Positions 9,601 through 17,312 of a DNA stretch of 29,741 bases are shown in pieces; within the stretch, counting starts at the first letter, position 1; every line of letters begins with the position of its first letter. Source of the DNA: a virus; the IMG/VR virus record IMGVR_UViG_3300042861_000896, positions 1-29,741 of that record; one strand, written 5' to 3'. The notes beneath the pieces were generated by a model that was not told the DNA's origin, searched no databases, and worked only from the letters and a program-made list of their open reading frames with translations. Position numbers and translations under genes: made by a program.

Positions 9601-12060
9601 TAAGAATGGTTGTCCAAATGATGTTTCAGGAGAATTAAATATTTGTCTATATGCTAGTTCTGGTTTAGTAGATATGCCAGTTTGAGGAAGTTCTTTTGTA
9701 CAAGCATCCACTCTAACTGCATTATTAAAAGTGATAACCTCATTTCCTGCAGCATCTCCACCTGATATATTAACAGGAGGTTGTGAGGGAGGTCCTGATA
9801 AACAATTTAAAAGATAAGTTGCTCCACCAAAAATTCCTCCAGCTACCCATTGTTCTTTATATCCTTCTACAGGATCTGTCCATGCTGCTCTATATCCAGC
9901 TTTTCCAGTTCCAATATCAGTTGTACCAACAGCAACACGATACACATCATAATTAGATGGTCCTACATTCACCTTTGTTCCAGGAGTAGCTGTTTCATTT
10001 CCTCCTTGATTAGTACTCATTCTATTGAATGGTCCAGGTCCTTGTGGTATAGGTCTACTAATAGAACATAATACTTGTCTACCTAATGTAGTGTATTTTA
10101 TTCTATCTAATTTATTAGTATTACAATCAGTATATTCAACCTCTGCGTAAGTAGGAATACCTGTTAGAGGTAGATTAAATTGTAATATATCAATATTCCA
10201 TGGTTTACATATATCCTGCCAAGCATTGTTTGTTTCGTTTAGGAATGGATCATCACCAACCACTTCATTATATGGATAGTTTGGATAGTAGTAGTATTGT
10301 CCTTCTCTTTCATAAGAGTTAACATTACGAAGAATTCCTTTAGCTACAATAGATTTATTTGTACCTCTATTACCTCTAATGATTTTAAATCCTGCTATTT
10401 CGCTTTTCTCATCATCAGTTAGATTAGAATTGTATATTAGGTTTGATATCTGCCCTTTGTCTATTTTAAGACCAATAGGAAATACAGCATCATTACCCAT
10501 CACCATTGATGTAGCACTTGTAAATATTTTTGACTCAGTTACAGGAGAAACTAATACATCTGGAAACTTATGATGTCTTATTTTTTTACCTGCTAAGTCA
10601 CCCCATACATCTACATTACAAGGGTATTCTTCTATAGATTCCCAATAAGCCATTTGACCATATTGCCAAGGTCCTTTATAACCAGGATCTGTAGAATAAC
10701 CTGGAGAAAATCCAGTTACAGAAGCTGTGTTATATATTTTCCAATAAGGACTATAGTTTGTACCTGGTTCAGGATTACCTATGAAGTCAGCACTTGTATC
10801 AGGAATATTTGGTTGAGACCACTCGTTCCAGTTTTGTTCTCTACCAGGAATATGGAAACCATCTGTTTGTTTTCCATTCTTTAATAAAAACACTATTTCA
10901 AATGCATACACCTCATCACGTAGATACCCACGTAAGTTTGTAGCATTCAATTCATCAGCATAGTTTTCTGTAGCAGGGATTCTATATGTTTCCCATTCAA
11001 CAGTTATTTGATTAGCTATTGATTGATAGTTAAGTCTACTAATAGATGTAAGATTATCCCATACAAGAATGTCTTGTACAGAGGTAACATCTTGAGCTAT
11101 CTCGTAATAAGGAAACTTTTCAAATATATCATTGATAGATAATTGTATTGAAGTTTGATCACTTCCAGTGTATGTAACTTGATCAGTAGGTTGTTCAATA
11201 AAATATGTACCTACCAACTCTACAGATGTACCATTATTAATTGTTTTGATTACAGCTAAGTTGTAGTATTGAAACTGTCCTGTAGTATCAAGATCTTTTA
11301 TATCTACAATAATAGATTTATTAACATTAGTATTGAAATTAACTGTTGTTAATTGCTCATCTATTATAGGTGTAGGATTGGTAACTGAGTAATACGATGT
11401 ATAACCATTACCTGCAGCATCAGAATACTGTATAGCAAATTGATAAGTTCCTGATATAAGTTCTCCTCCATTTCTCACTTCATTAATTGAAAGTTGAGGA
11501 ATAGTGAAATTAGGTTGTATTTTAATTTGATTACAATCTAGTTGGTCTGTATATATAGGATTACAAAGATCTGAACCAGATTGTAGTAAGTAAGGAATAT
11601 TATTTAAATCTAAATATCTTCTTGCATTAAGTCCATCTGTCCAATATATTTCTATAGTACAATTAGTTATCTTATGTACCACTTTATGTATTGGGTGATT
11701 TAAATTAAAATTTAAACATGGAGCATTAACTAATGTGTGATAGATACAATCACCATTATCCATATATCCTATCTCTGAATCACCACTTATTGGATTGTGA
11801 AGAAAATATATATGTTTGTTTTTTTCATTAATGAAATGAGTACCAATCAATAAATAAGACTTTGGAAAAGTAACACACAGGTCATTACCTAACTCGTTCT
11901 GATAGTTAATTATATTACCATCAAAATTCTCAACATTAGCATTTAATGCATACGTTAGTGACCCCTGTTTAACTTGATTGATAGAACTATCTAAGTTTAA
12001 TCCAGTGGTTGCACTATTTAAATTTGGAGTTATATTACTCTTTGATTGTTCTTCAGCCAT
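6664..12060 (-). CDS. Giant tail nozzle (muzzle)-type protein with Thr-linked C-terminal modules
   Basis: 1798 residues, the largest gene in the window. The N-terminal 1550 residues are beta-rich with repeated aromatic/Gly strands (KHIYFLHNP, IEIYWTDGLNARRYLDL, TYQFAIQYSDAAGNGYTS) as in propeller-like tail nozzle proteins (T7 gp12 or P22 gp10 type, 'muzzle' in crAss-like phages). After SFHSYIPNFYMGENNFFYSG a Thr/Ser linker starts (about 1563-1585), then a module ending DGWYFTDES...GGIIVSMEQC (to about 1724), a second Thr linker, and a final Cys module with VTYTDCTG. Those two modules have relatives in the 361-, 636- and 275-residue proteins of the display region. The following gene looks like the missing end of the nozzle fold. 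It sits five bases after a ring-type protein gene, the usual neighbourhood of the nozzle gene. Nozzle assignment is from order and fold character. Confidence 0.65.
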   Translation of the reverse strand: MAEEQSKSNITPNLNSATTGLNLDSSINQVKQGSLTYALNANVENFDGNIINYQNELGNDLCVTFPKSYLLIGTHFINEKNKHIYFLHNPISGDSEIGYMDNGDCIYHTLVNAPCLNFNLNHPIHKVVHKITNCTIEIYWTDGLNARRYLDLNNIPYLLQSGSDLCNPIYTDQLDCNQIKIQPNFTIPQLSINEVRNGGELISGTYQFAIQYSDAAGNGYTSYYSVTNPTPIIDEQLTTVNFNTNVNKSIIVDIKDLDTTGQFQYYNLAVIKTINNGTSVELVGTYFIEQPTDQVTYTGSDQTSIQLSINDIFEKFPYYEIAQDVTSVQDILVWDNLTSISRLNYQSIANQITVEWETYRIPATENYADELNATNLRGYLRDEVYAFEIVFLLKNGKQTDGFHIPGREQNWNEWSQPNIPDTSADFIGNPEPGTNYSPYWKIYNTASVTGFSPGYSTDPGYKGPWQYGQMAYWESIEEYPCNVDVWGDLAGKKIRHHKFPDVLVSPVTESKIFTSATSMVMGNDAVFPIGLKIDKGQISNLIYNSNLTDDEKSEIAGFKIIRGNRGTNKSIVAKGILRNVNSYEREGQYYYYPNYPYNEVVGDDPFLNETNNAWQDICKPWNIDILQFNLPLTGIPTYAEVEYTDCNTNKLDRIKYTTLGRQVLCSISRPIPQGPGPFNRMSTNQGGNETATPGTKVNVGPSNYDVYRVAVGTTDIGTGKAGYRAAWTDPVEGYKEQWVAGGIFGGATYLLNCLSGPPSQPPVNISGGDAAGNEVITFNNAVRVDACTKELPQTGISTKPELAYRQIFNSPETSFGQPFLGDVLKLENVMFGKGLGHFVEVRSNAKYKLLTKEAQIDALTSSQVIGGLGYGFSATAMFTVYQSYLTIYINGITRRNYAYSYNSIADYNYSAGIGNNITVNGVQGIKQRMLDIYRYLIPGVQSVGDTIMTPDGLKNAPINNYRRESSVYLKTIDVREDGVTAVPPLPLPSNSPSMIVGGVPIVTEKSRITIGETGACAKPAKEQDISVVSYYASLKNIIPNQWGQIYTYSTVDTGYQSSINSTTSGNDVVFGGDTFISRFTFKTKLPFFIDNRVNAPDDSDIFYDEIGNIAYPKYWHSARSILADYTVPTIGTLSSVISYKAHNFDCPNSQEPGPTSTPSYPAQDNPDRTYYNGYFYLFAYGIPNFYCESSYNTDLRQAFNNREGDFWPHVSTSIPDDWVQEDYVSIAFDNTYNYNVTYSKQNKENVFTHLPADWRKDFCFTYYPFRTIYSDSQNIDSDNRINSWLTYRAVSYFDFPQNYGNLISLDGIQNKAILARFENKSLLYNTLLTIDTSNPQAAYLGNPSLFRSSPPVDFAETDLGYVGSQNKFLLKIPQGQVTVDAKRGQIFLLTGEGAKDLTSFASGMNNFFTNHLSFEILTYFPSKTVMVNGKMVTIPGVDTDNNFNGVGLHGVYDNRYERIIITKLDYIPLTPDVKYDYDTKEFYVETPVVGSSPIRTVVSLKDPEYFCDKSWTASYNFNTQSWISFHSYIPNFYMGENNFFYSGINGCCDDFDFVAGPIVPDGPTTTTTTTSNTFRTSTTTTTISPYDCELAGTIRFTYCALDGTGVITVGPAPPPCVRPENLNQNDFAIGYNITSIPIGVESTGSQLDACNAMTYLNTIPPNTVVITIVGSYSTLSLGSTIYAGPNYETDCSVIPDGWYFTDESSSTGTVYEVVGGIIVSMEQCFPTSTTTTTVTPCISYTAIKSTVGVVAVTYTDCTGTPASINVGLAGGGPSSVTFCARCCPSTPADVTLTNNGIC

Positions 12061-12065
12061 GAGTA

Positions 12066-13040
12066 TTAATTATTACGTCTTCTACCATATCTGTTAGTAC
12101 GGTTAGGAAGTTCATACATATTAAATCTATTAAGATCATTTTTGATTCTTCTTTGCTTCTCCCAAGGAGATTGCTTCTTCATTTCAATCTCAGCCATGAT
12201 ATAAGCTTCTTCATACATCTGTTTGTAATATACTAACTTCTGTTGTAATTGATTGAAAGTTTCATCATTAGTTTGATTAGTAAGCATCTCAAACACTTTA
12301 AACTTAATGAATGCTTCTACATATTCTCTAATACGATAGTTATCAGGAATCATTTGATTACCTATCTCATCGTATTCTGTAGCATAGAACAATAAGTGTA
12401 CAACACCATTTCTGAAATTAGTTACAAACTTATTATCTCTAATATCAAAGCTATCATAACTAGCAGCACCAGGAGTGAATTCATGAATAGGAGGAGCTTC
12501 AGCATAGAAGTCCCAATTGTTTGTATATTCCACTCCACAGTTTTGTCTTGCAGATATATTACCAGGCTTAAGTAAATACTCGTGAGTAAATCCTCTAGCT
12601 ACAGTGTTATTTGTTTTATATACAGCTTGAACTAATTGTGGCATACATGTACCATTACAAGCTGGATCTTGACAACCAGGTTGAGTACAAGGAGTTCCTC
12701 CAATAGTTAATGGAGACACTTGAATAGTGGTAGCATTAGCTGCTTGAGAATAGAATGAATTAGCTGTCTGATATGGATACCCTGCCACTTCTGTACACAT
12801 CCAAGCTTCTCTTACAGCATAAAAGTTATCAGGAAGTCTAGCTTGGAAGTCTTCTATAAATAAAACTTCTTCACTTATTACAAAGGTAGTTCTTCCTAAC
12901 TTCTTAAGACACTTGTCTAAGTAGGTAGGAAACAAAAGATCATCCACTGCACCAGTATCAAAATAAGATTTTAATTCTTCTTTAACTGTTGAATAGACAG
13001 GCTCTGGGGATACGAAATTATATTTATAGTAGTACGACAT
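12066..13040 (-). CDS. Neck/ring-type structural protein (tail adaptor)
   Basis: 324 residues starting MSYYYKYNFVSPEPVYSTVKE. The N-terminal half has DDLLFPTYLDKCLKKLGR followed by FQARLPDNFYAVREAWM, the pattern I associate with the conserved ring/adaptor protein of crAss-like phages, analogous in role to T7 gp11 or P22 gp4. A Cys-rich insertion (CTQPGCQDPACNGTCMPQ, about residues 117-134) could bind metal or form disulfides. The C-terminus is a helical, basic tail (KKQSPWEKQRRIKNDLNR; ends NRYGRRRNN). It lies between two other small neck-type genes and the nozzle gene, with gaps of 3 and 5 bases, so it belongs to one translation unit that builds the neck. Exact ring identity cannot be fixed by reading. 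Confidence 0.6.
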   Translation of the reverse strand: MSYYYKYNFVSPEPVYSTVKEELKSYFDTGAVDDLLFPTYLDKCLKKLGRTTFVISEEVLFIEDFQARLPDNFYAVREAWMCTEVAGYPYQTANSFYSQAANATTIQVSPLTIGGTPCTQPGCQDPACNGTCMPQLVQAVYKTNNTVARGFTHEYLLKPGNISARQNCGVEYTNNWDFYAEAPPIHEFTPGAASYDSFDIRDNKFVTNFRNGVVHLLFYATEYDEIGNQMIPDNYRIREYVEAFIKFKVFEMLTNQTNDETFNQLQQKLVYYKQMYEEAYIMAEIEMKKQSPWEKQRRIKNDLNRFNMYELPNRTNRYGRRRNN

Positions 13041-13043
13041 AAT

Positions 13044-13523
13044 TTATTTTTTCCATTCGTTATAGATATATTGATACTTGTCGTTGGTCTTTAAGTAGTG
13101 TGATAATAATCGTGAGGTTAATCTAGAAGGTTTAAAATACCAAAGGTCAAAATTTTTAAAGCGTGCAGTTTGCTTAAACCACATCCAACCAAAGAAATAA
13201 CCTTCTGTATGATAATTAAAGTTATATATAACCTTTCCTTTCTCTTTAGTCTTCTGCCAGTCGATCGGTAAGTTGACAAACTCTTTACCATCTACGTTGT
13301 TTTTTAGTTTCCTTCTTTTCTTTTTATTGATTGAGAACTCTCCAAATCCAAAAGGTAGTTTTACTCTTTCACCTGTTTCTAATATGTATTCTTTAAAAGA
13401 TTCATTGTATGTATATAATACATTTCTCCATTCATCATAAGTAAGTTTAATAGATGGATGTTTTTTGCAGAAATTATTATAACTGTCCTTACTAGAACTT
13501 CTCCAATCAATCTTTGTTCTCAT
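13044..13523 (-). CDS. Small conserved crAss-like protein of the neck cluster, function unknown
   Basis: 159 residues, basic and aromatic, with no signal peptide or membrane segment. Distinctive motifs are KLPFGFGEFSINKKKRR, FVNLPIDWQKTKEKGK, FNYHTEGYFFGWMWFKQ and WYFKPSRLTSRLLSHYLK. I remember close relatives as a conserved small gene near the ring proteins in crAss-like genomes but know no assigned function. Its ATG overlaps the upstream gene's TAA (TAATG), so it is coupled to the 242-residue protein. The high charge and Lys/Arg clusters would suit contact with DNA or with an acidic structural partner. A structural or assembly role is suggested only by position. Confidence 0.55.
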   Translation of the reverse strand: MRTKIDWRSSSKDSYNNFCKKHPSIKLTYDEWRNVLYTYNESFKEYILETGERVKLPFGFGEFSINKKKRRKLKNNVDGKEFVNLPIDWQKTKEKGKVIYNFNYHTEGYFFGWMWFKQTARFKNFDLWYFKPSRLTSRLLSHYLKTNDKYQYIYNEWKK

Positions 13524-14251
13524 TAATTAGTTGGTTTTGAGTTTGGTGCTTGTCCATCTATTCCTTCTTGACTAGTATCAGTTTTCAAATTGAAATACGT
13601 AGATAGTAGCTTTTGAGATGTAAGTTGTAGCGTTTGTTGTTCTAAGTATCCAGGAAGAGGAAACTCTTTATCTAATGGATTCTTACATAGTTCTTCAGTA
13701 GTATATTCTGGAGTTCCACATCCACATTCTGGATACATAATTTCATTCTCCACATCTTCTTCAAATAATGCTACAAATCTAATTGATTTAAGCAATGGAT
13801 TGTTTACATATAGATATCCATTAGATATCCAATAGTATTCTTCATTCTTGATTATAGGAAGTTTTAATAGATTTATATATCTATTAACTGTGATTTCTTT
13901 TAACTTCTTTCCTGTACCACCTAATGCATTAATAGAATAAACTCCTTGTATTACATATTGGTAATTACCTTCTGATATACGTGGGAGTTTAAGTTTTGTT
14001 CTAGCAACACTACACTCATCTACATAGTTACAACATTCAGAGATAGGTACTTCTATCATCTCTAAACAAGGAATAGTAGTGAATAGTGTATCAGTTGCCC
14101 AAAGTTTTCTTAGATTGGTTTCTCTTTTAATTAGCATTAAAGCATTGTTTCTTATCTCAGATGCGATTGCTCTATCTGTAATAAGACTGTCTGTAGAAAG
14201 TATCTTGTGGACACTTCTAACATCTGATACTAATTTTCTTAATGTTGCCAT
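13523..14251 (-). CDS. Neck/ring-type structural protein, crAss-like
   Basis: 242 residues starting MATLRKLVSDVRSVHKILS. The N-terminus is helical (about 1-50) and is followed by a beta-rich core with ECCNYVDECSVARTKLKLP and YQYVIQGVYSINALGGTGKKL, then YWISNGYLYVNNPLLKSIRF. A Cys pair follows in PECGCGTPEYTTEELC. This arrangement (helices, then a beta sandwich that ends in an acidic tail) is what I would expect for a ring or head-tail adaptor subunit. The gene sits two bases after the metallophosphoesterase stop and overlaps the next start by one base. The assignment rests on neighbourhood and general resemblance, with no specific family motif recognised. Confidence 0.5.
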   Translation of the reverse strand: MATLRKLVSDVRSVHKILSTDSLITDRAIASEIRNNALMLIKRETNLRKLWATDTLFTTIPCLEMIEVPISECCNYVDECSVARTKLKLPRISEGNYQYVIQGVYSINALGGTGKKLKEITVNRYINLLKLPIIKNEEYYWISNGYLYVNNPLLKSIRFVALFEEDVENEIMYPECGCGTPEYTTEELCKNPLDKEFPLPGYLEQQTLQLTSQKLLSTYFNLKTDTSQEGIDGQAPNSKPTN

Positions 14252-14253
14252 AA

Positions 14254-15468
14254 TTATATTCGAGTTTCAAACTCTGCTATTTTACCTAGATTAAGATCAT
14301 AGACTAAAGCAAGAGCAGCACGTACTGAGTGTACGAAGTTATTATCTAAGTGCCATCTGTCTGTACCAGACAAGCTAGGCATTTGTTGTATTCTTACTCC
14401 CTTTACCTCTTTAGCCATATAGTGATGTTTATCACCTGTATGTACCTCTCTATAAACAGCATCACCAAACTGATGACTATATTTAGGATGTGTTGCAAAT
14501 AACAATGGTAAGTCTTCTAACTTACAATTACCATGGTGCCATCCAATAAATGTATTTCCTAATGTTAATCCTTTAACAACTGAATGTTCTCTTGTAAACT
14601 CTACATCTTTTGCATCACTGAAATAAACATCTAATGCATGTGCTAAGTAAAAAGATTTAGTTCTGTCATGATTACCTTGTACTAAGACTACGTGCACAGT
14701 GCTAGAATGTTGTCTCAACATATTGATTGTATCTACAAGAAGAGCAAACCCCACTTCATATTCATCAGCATAATCCATTATAGTGTCCTGTGGAGTACCA
14801 TTTGTAGTTTGATGTTGATAGTTATCAGTGTGGAAGAAATCGTTCGATATAGGAAGCACTACAGTGTTTATATTGTAATTAGCTTCCACTTTTTCAATCA
14901 AAGACTGAGCCACATTAAAATATCTTAAAGCTCTAGTTGTTGGATCATTATCACCATCTACAGTTTTCTTAGCTAAATGATAATCAGATATAGATATTTC
15001 TACATCTACATAATCTTTATTACCAGTAAGTTTTGTTTTGGTAATTGATACATTATTTGGTTTGTAGTTTTGTAAAAACTTAGCAAAGTCCTCAGGTGAG
15101 TAATCTTTTGCTTCTTTCTTCTTAGAGAAGACTGAGGAAGTGAACTTCCCACTTGGTAACATCTTAGACCAGTAGTTTGTTATAACATACTTATCTAGGT
15201 TTATCTTATGTAGCTTAGCTAGTTCAATATCATCTTTAGGTTCAAAGTCTGTGACTATTGTACTTTCTATTGTACCTCTCTCAACATTTACTTTGCGTTC
15301 TCCTGTGTAGTTTGTTAATACAGGTTCTGTATCTTTTTCTTTAAGCTCCTTCATGAGCTCATTGACCTCAAATTCACTTATTCCTAGTTTCTCAGCATAG
15401 AATTTTTTACTTTTCTTCTGACTTAATAACTCTTCTAATCGGTGTAACAAGCTTTGATTTTCAGACAT
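14254..15468 (-). CDS. Calcineurin-like metallophosphoesterase with N-terminal helix-turn-helix-like segment
   Basis: 404 residues. The metallophosphoesterase motifs occur in order: D162-x-H164 (ISDYH), N209-D210 (PISNDFFH), G265-N-H-D268 (QGNHDRTK), H311/H312 (GWHHGN), and H343...H348-H349 (HTGDKHH), in place of the usual GHxH. These residues normally bind two metal ions for phosphoester cleavage. About residues 21-42 (KKFYAEKLGISEFEVNELMK) look like a helix-turn-helix, so a nucleic acid substrate is plausible. It opens the second transcription unit behind a terminator and promoter and is the only clear enzyme in this structural block. It may act on DNA during packaging or maturation, or on nucleotides in the host; I cannot tell which. 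A five-codon ATG...TGA frame at 15461-15478 overlaps its start. Confidence 0.8.
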   Translation of the reverse strand: MSENQSLLHRLEELLSQKKSKKFYAEKLGISEFEVNELMKELKEKDTEPVLTNYTGERKVNVERGTIESTIVTDFEPKDDIELAKLHKINLDKYVITNYWSKMLPSGKFTSSVFSKKKEAKDYSPEDFAKFLQNYKPNNVSITKTKLTGNKDYVDVEISISDYHLAKKTVDGDNDPTTRALRYFNVAQSLIEKVEANYNINTVVLPISNDFFHTDNYQHQTTNGTPQDTIMDYADEYEVGFALLVDTINMLRQHSSTVHVVLVQGNHDRTKSFYLAHALDVYFSDAKDVEFTREHSVVKGLTLGNTFIGWHHGNCKLEDLPLLFATHPKYSHQFGDAVYREVHTGDKHHYMAKEVKGVRIQQMPSLSGTDRWHLDNNFVHSVRAALALVYDLNLGKIAEFETRI

Positions 15469-15497
15469 ATGTACTCATGTTAGTTAAAAAAATATTG

Positions 15498-15530
15498 TAA
15501 AGATAAACAATTGTTTTTATATATTCCAAA
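15498..15530 (-). promoter_or_regulatory. Bacteroidota-type promoter before the metallophosphoesterase gene
   Basis: On the minus strand TTTG (15530-15527) and TATCTTTA (15505-15498) are separated by 21 bases. This matches the Bacteroidota primary sigma pattern TTTG-N19-21-TAnnTTTG except for the last base. It lies about 30 bases upstream of the ATG and just after a terminator, which is where a second-unit promoter is needed. Confidence 0.45.
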
Positions 15531-15555
15531 TAATTTTAGTTAGAGATAGAATTAT

Positions 15556-15576
15556 TTATAACTAAATTAGTTATAA
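15556..15576. promoter_or_regulatory. Perfect 10-base palindrome, possible operator
   Basis: TTATAACTAA-A-TTAGTTATAA is a perfect inverted repeat with a one-base centre. Two more TTAGTTA copies lie at 15480-15486 and 15536-15542. The palindrome sits about 26 bases upstream of the -33-like box, and overlaps the tail of the terminator by three bases. Protein-binding site is an inference. Confidence 0.35.
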
Positions 15577-15608
15577 AACAAAAACTCCCCAAGAAAAATC
15601 TTGAGGAG
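15574..15608 (-). terminator. Intrinsic terminator ending the display-gene unit
   Basis: On the minus strand CTCCTCAAGA (15608-15599), a four-base loop and TCTTGGGGAG form a ten-pair stem with one G-T pair, followed by TTTTTGTTTT. It lies 40 bases after the stop of the 361-residue display protein. Confidence 0.75.
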
Positions 15609-15648
15609 AAAGCATAGAAAACCAACAAACTATGATTTTTTTTTATTG

Positions 15649-16734
15649 TTAGCATATAGTATAGTCTGCAAGTTGAATTACTCCATTAATATTAACTCTA
15701 GCACTATAAGTAATTCCAGATGTAAGTAGTTTAAAATGATAGAAGTCTCCATCACCTGGAAGTACTGTTGTCATTGCAGCATCTAAATATATAACATCTC
15801 CTGCATTAGGTGCTCCTGTACCACTTATCCAACAAGATGTAGGCATTGATAATGGACAAGCATCACCTGGATCAGATGTTGCTGAAATAATACCTTCTTC
15901 TATACATGGTCCACCAATTGTAATTGTTCCTGTTCCACAAGTAATTTGAGGAATTACACTTACACTAGGTCCAAATAATACACAAGTAGTAAATAGTGAT
16001 CCTGTAGGAATTACATAATCTATACGCTGAGTTCCATTACATTCTGTATATGATATTCTAACACCACTTGGCTGATCTATACATTCAGTAGCAGGATCAA
16101 ACGTTACATTATAACATCCTACTAAAGAATCTATACAAATTGAATTATAAAGAATTACATCAACACCTGCAGTACCAATTGCAGAACCTTCTAATGCACA
16201 GAAAAGATAAGTCTCAACTCCAACAAGTTCATAAGATTGTGGATCTCCATTACAATCAATATAACCAACCTCTCCAGTTCCACCATCTAAAGTTGCTTGA
16301 TAAGTTACACATGCTAGTGTAGTAGTGGTAGTAGTAGTAGTTGGTGCTATTGTAGTAGTACTAGTAGATGTAGATGTAGATGTACTAGTAGATGTGCTTG
16401 TAGATGTAGATGTGCTTGTAGAAGTACTTGTACTGGTTGATGTAGAAGTACTTGTACTAGTAGAAGATGTAGTTGATGTGCTACTACTACTTGTTGTGGT
16501 AGTTGTAGGAATTAAATTGATATTTATATCAATATAATTTGTACATCTTCCTGTAGATTTCACTCTAATTATAGTTGTACCTTCAGGAACTACTATTGAT
16601 GTATAACCAGCGGTTAAAGCAGCTGCAGATATACCTGTTTCAAATGGTGTCACATACCCACCTACATTTGAATAAAGATCAAAAGGACCAGCATCCCCAC
16701 CAGGTGGTATAATTAATGTTATTAATGCTATCAT
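15649..16734 (-). CDS. Modular virion display protein with 64-residue Thr/Ser linker
   Basis: 361 residues. Residues 1-75 are a 'GPF' module (AGPFDLYSN...VKSTGRCTNYIDI), paralogous to the N-termini of the 181-residue protein and of the nozzle-end protein. Residues 76-139 are an almost pure Ser/Thr tract, largely alternating ST. Two small Cys modules follow (CVTYQ...GYIDCNG and CYNVTF...SYTECNG), then a C-terminal module (about 280-361) with ACPLSMPTSCW...GDFYHFKLL...RVNINGVIQ, related to modules in the 1798-, 636- and 275-residue proteins. There is no signal peptide or membrane segment. It is the last gene before a terminator. The likely role is an exposed fibre or decoration that binds host or environmental surfaces, with the N-module as virion anchor; this is inferred from architecture. 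Confidence 0.65.
   Translation of the reverse strand: MIALITLIIPPGGDAGPFDLYSNVGGYVTPFETGISAAALTAGYTSIVVPEGTTIIRVKSTGRCTNYIDININLIPTTTTTSSSSTSTTSSTSTSTSTSTSTSTSTSTSTSTSTSTSTSTSTSTSTTTIAPTTTTTTTTLACVTYQATLDGGTGEVGYIDCNGDPQSYELVGVETYLFCALEGSAIGTAGVDVILYNSICIDSLVGCYNVTFDPATECIDQPSGVRISYTECNGTQRIDYVIPTGSLFTTCVLFGPSVSVIPQITCGTGTITIGGPCIEEGIISATSDPGDACPLSMPTSCWISGTGAPNAGDVIYLDAAMTTVLPGDGDFYHFKLLTSGITYSARVNINGVIQLADYTIC
16318..16509 (-). repeat. Ser/Thr-coding minisatellite in the 361-residue gene
   Basis: About 190 bases of degenerate ACT/AGT/TCA/TCT-type codons encoding an ST-alternating linker, with short near-repeats such as GTAGATGTAGATGTACTAGTAG on the plus strand. Length variation by slippage or recombination is expected. 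Confidence 0.8.
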
Positions 16735-16751
16735 TTTATTATTTATTTATA

Positions 16752-17297
16752 TTAAGGTAGAGTTGTTGTTGTAGTAGTTGTAGGTGCTACAGTCGTTGTT
16801 GTTGTAGTACTTGGAGCAATAGTCGTTGTAGTGCTTGTTGTACAAATTCCTATAATAGACATAGGTTCACTACTAACTGTTACAGCTAATCCACAAAGAG
16901 TGTATGTACAAGATGGACTGAAACATGTATCACTAACTGTTTGTACAATTCCATCACAATCTATATACTCTGCTGTAAATGTAGTGGTGTAAGGATCACT
17001 TTGGAATTCATAGCAAGTATTAGCAATAGTAGTAGTTGAGGTTGTTGTACTACTTGTACTACTAGTTGTAGTGGTAAGTGAGTATAATGGTATATCAATA
17101 AAATTAGTACAATCGCCTGTTGATCTAACTCTAACTATTGTTGTATAATCAGGAACAAGTGCAGAAGGATATCCTGCAAGTAATGATGCTTTAGAAACAC
17201 CTGTTTCAAATGCTGATGTATATGCATCAAGATTTGAAAAAAGATCGAATGGACCTGTATCAGCTCCAGCCAAAGTTAATGTTATTAATACTGTCAT
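16752..17297 (-). CDS. Modular virion display protein with C-terminal Thr tail
   Basis: 181 residues. Residues 1-74 are a GPF module (TGPFDLFSN...VRSTGDCTNFIDI), clearly paralogous to that of the next gene, with conserved FETG and a Cys before NFIDI. A Thr/Ser linker (75-93) leads to one small Cys module (CYEFQ...EYIDCDG...CGL, about 95-152), and the protein ends in a Thr tail (153-181, closing TTTTTTTLP) with nothing behind it. Either the tail itself is functional or a distal module has been lost. Seventeen bases separate it from the next gene, which has the same N-module, so the pair looks like a tandem duplication followed by divergence. Probably a virion surface protein. Confidence 0.6.
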   Translation of the reverse strand: MTVLITLTLAGADTGPFDLFSNLDAYTSAFETGVSKASLLAGYPSALVPDYTTIVRVRSTGDCTNFIDIPLYSLTTTTSSTSSTTTSTTTIANTCYEFQSDPYTTTFTAEYIDCDGIVQTVSDTCFSPSCTYTLCGLAVTVSSEPMSIIGICTTSTTTTIAPSTTTTTTVAPTTTTTTTLP

Positions 17298-17312
17298 ATT
17301 ATTGGTTTTAAA

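Noticed and set aside
15461-15478. Five-codon upstream frame overlapping the metallophosphoesterase start
   Set aside because: Short ATG...TGA frames are common by chance in AT-rich leaders and nothing else supports regulation by it.
16318-16509. Regularly repeated DNA that could be taken for a CRISPR array or a non-coding repeat
   Set aside because: No constant repeat with unique spacers; the repeats translate in frame into an ST linker within a continuous gene.
16325-16537. Plus-strand open frame of Val/Asp/Leu repeats (and similar Val/Leu/Gln frames at 17498-17731, 19276-19599, 21359-21675)
   Set aside because: They are mirror readings of Thr/Ser codon repeats in minus-strand genes; low complexity and no independent signals.
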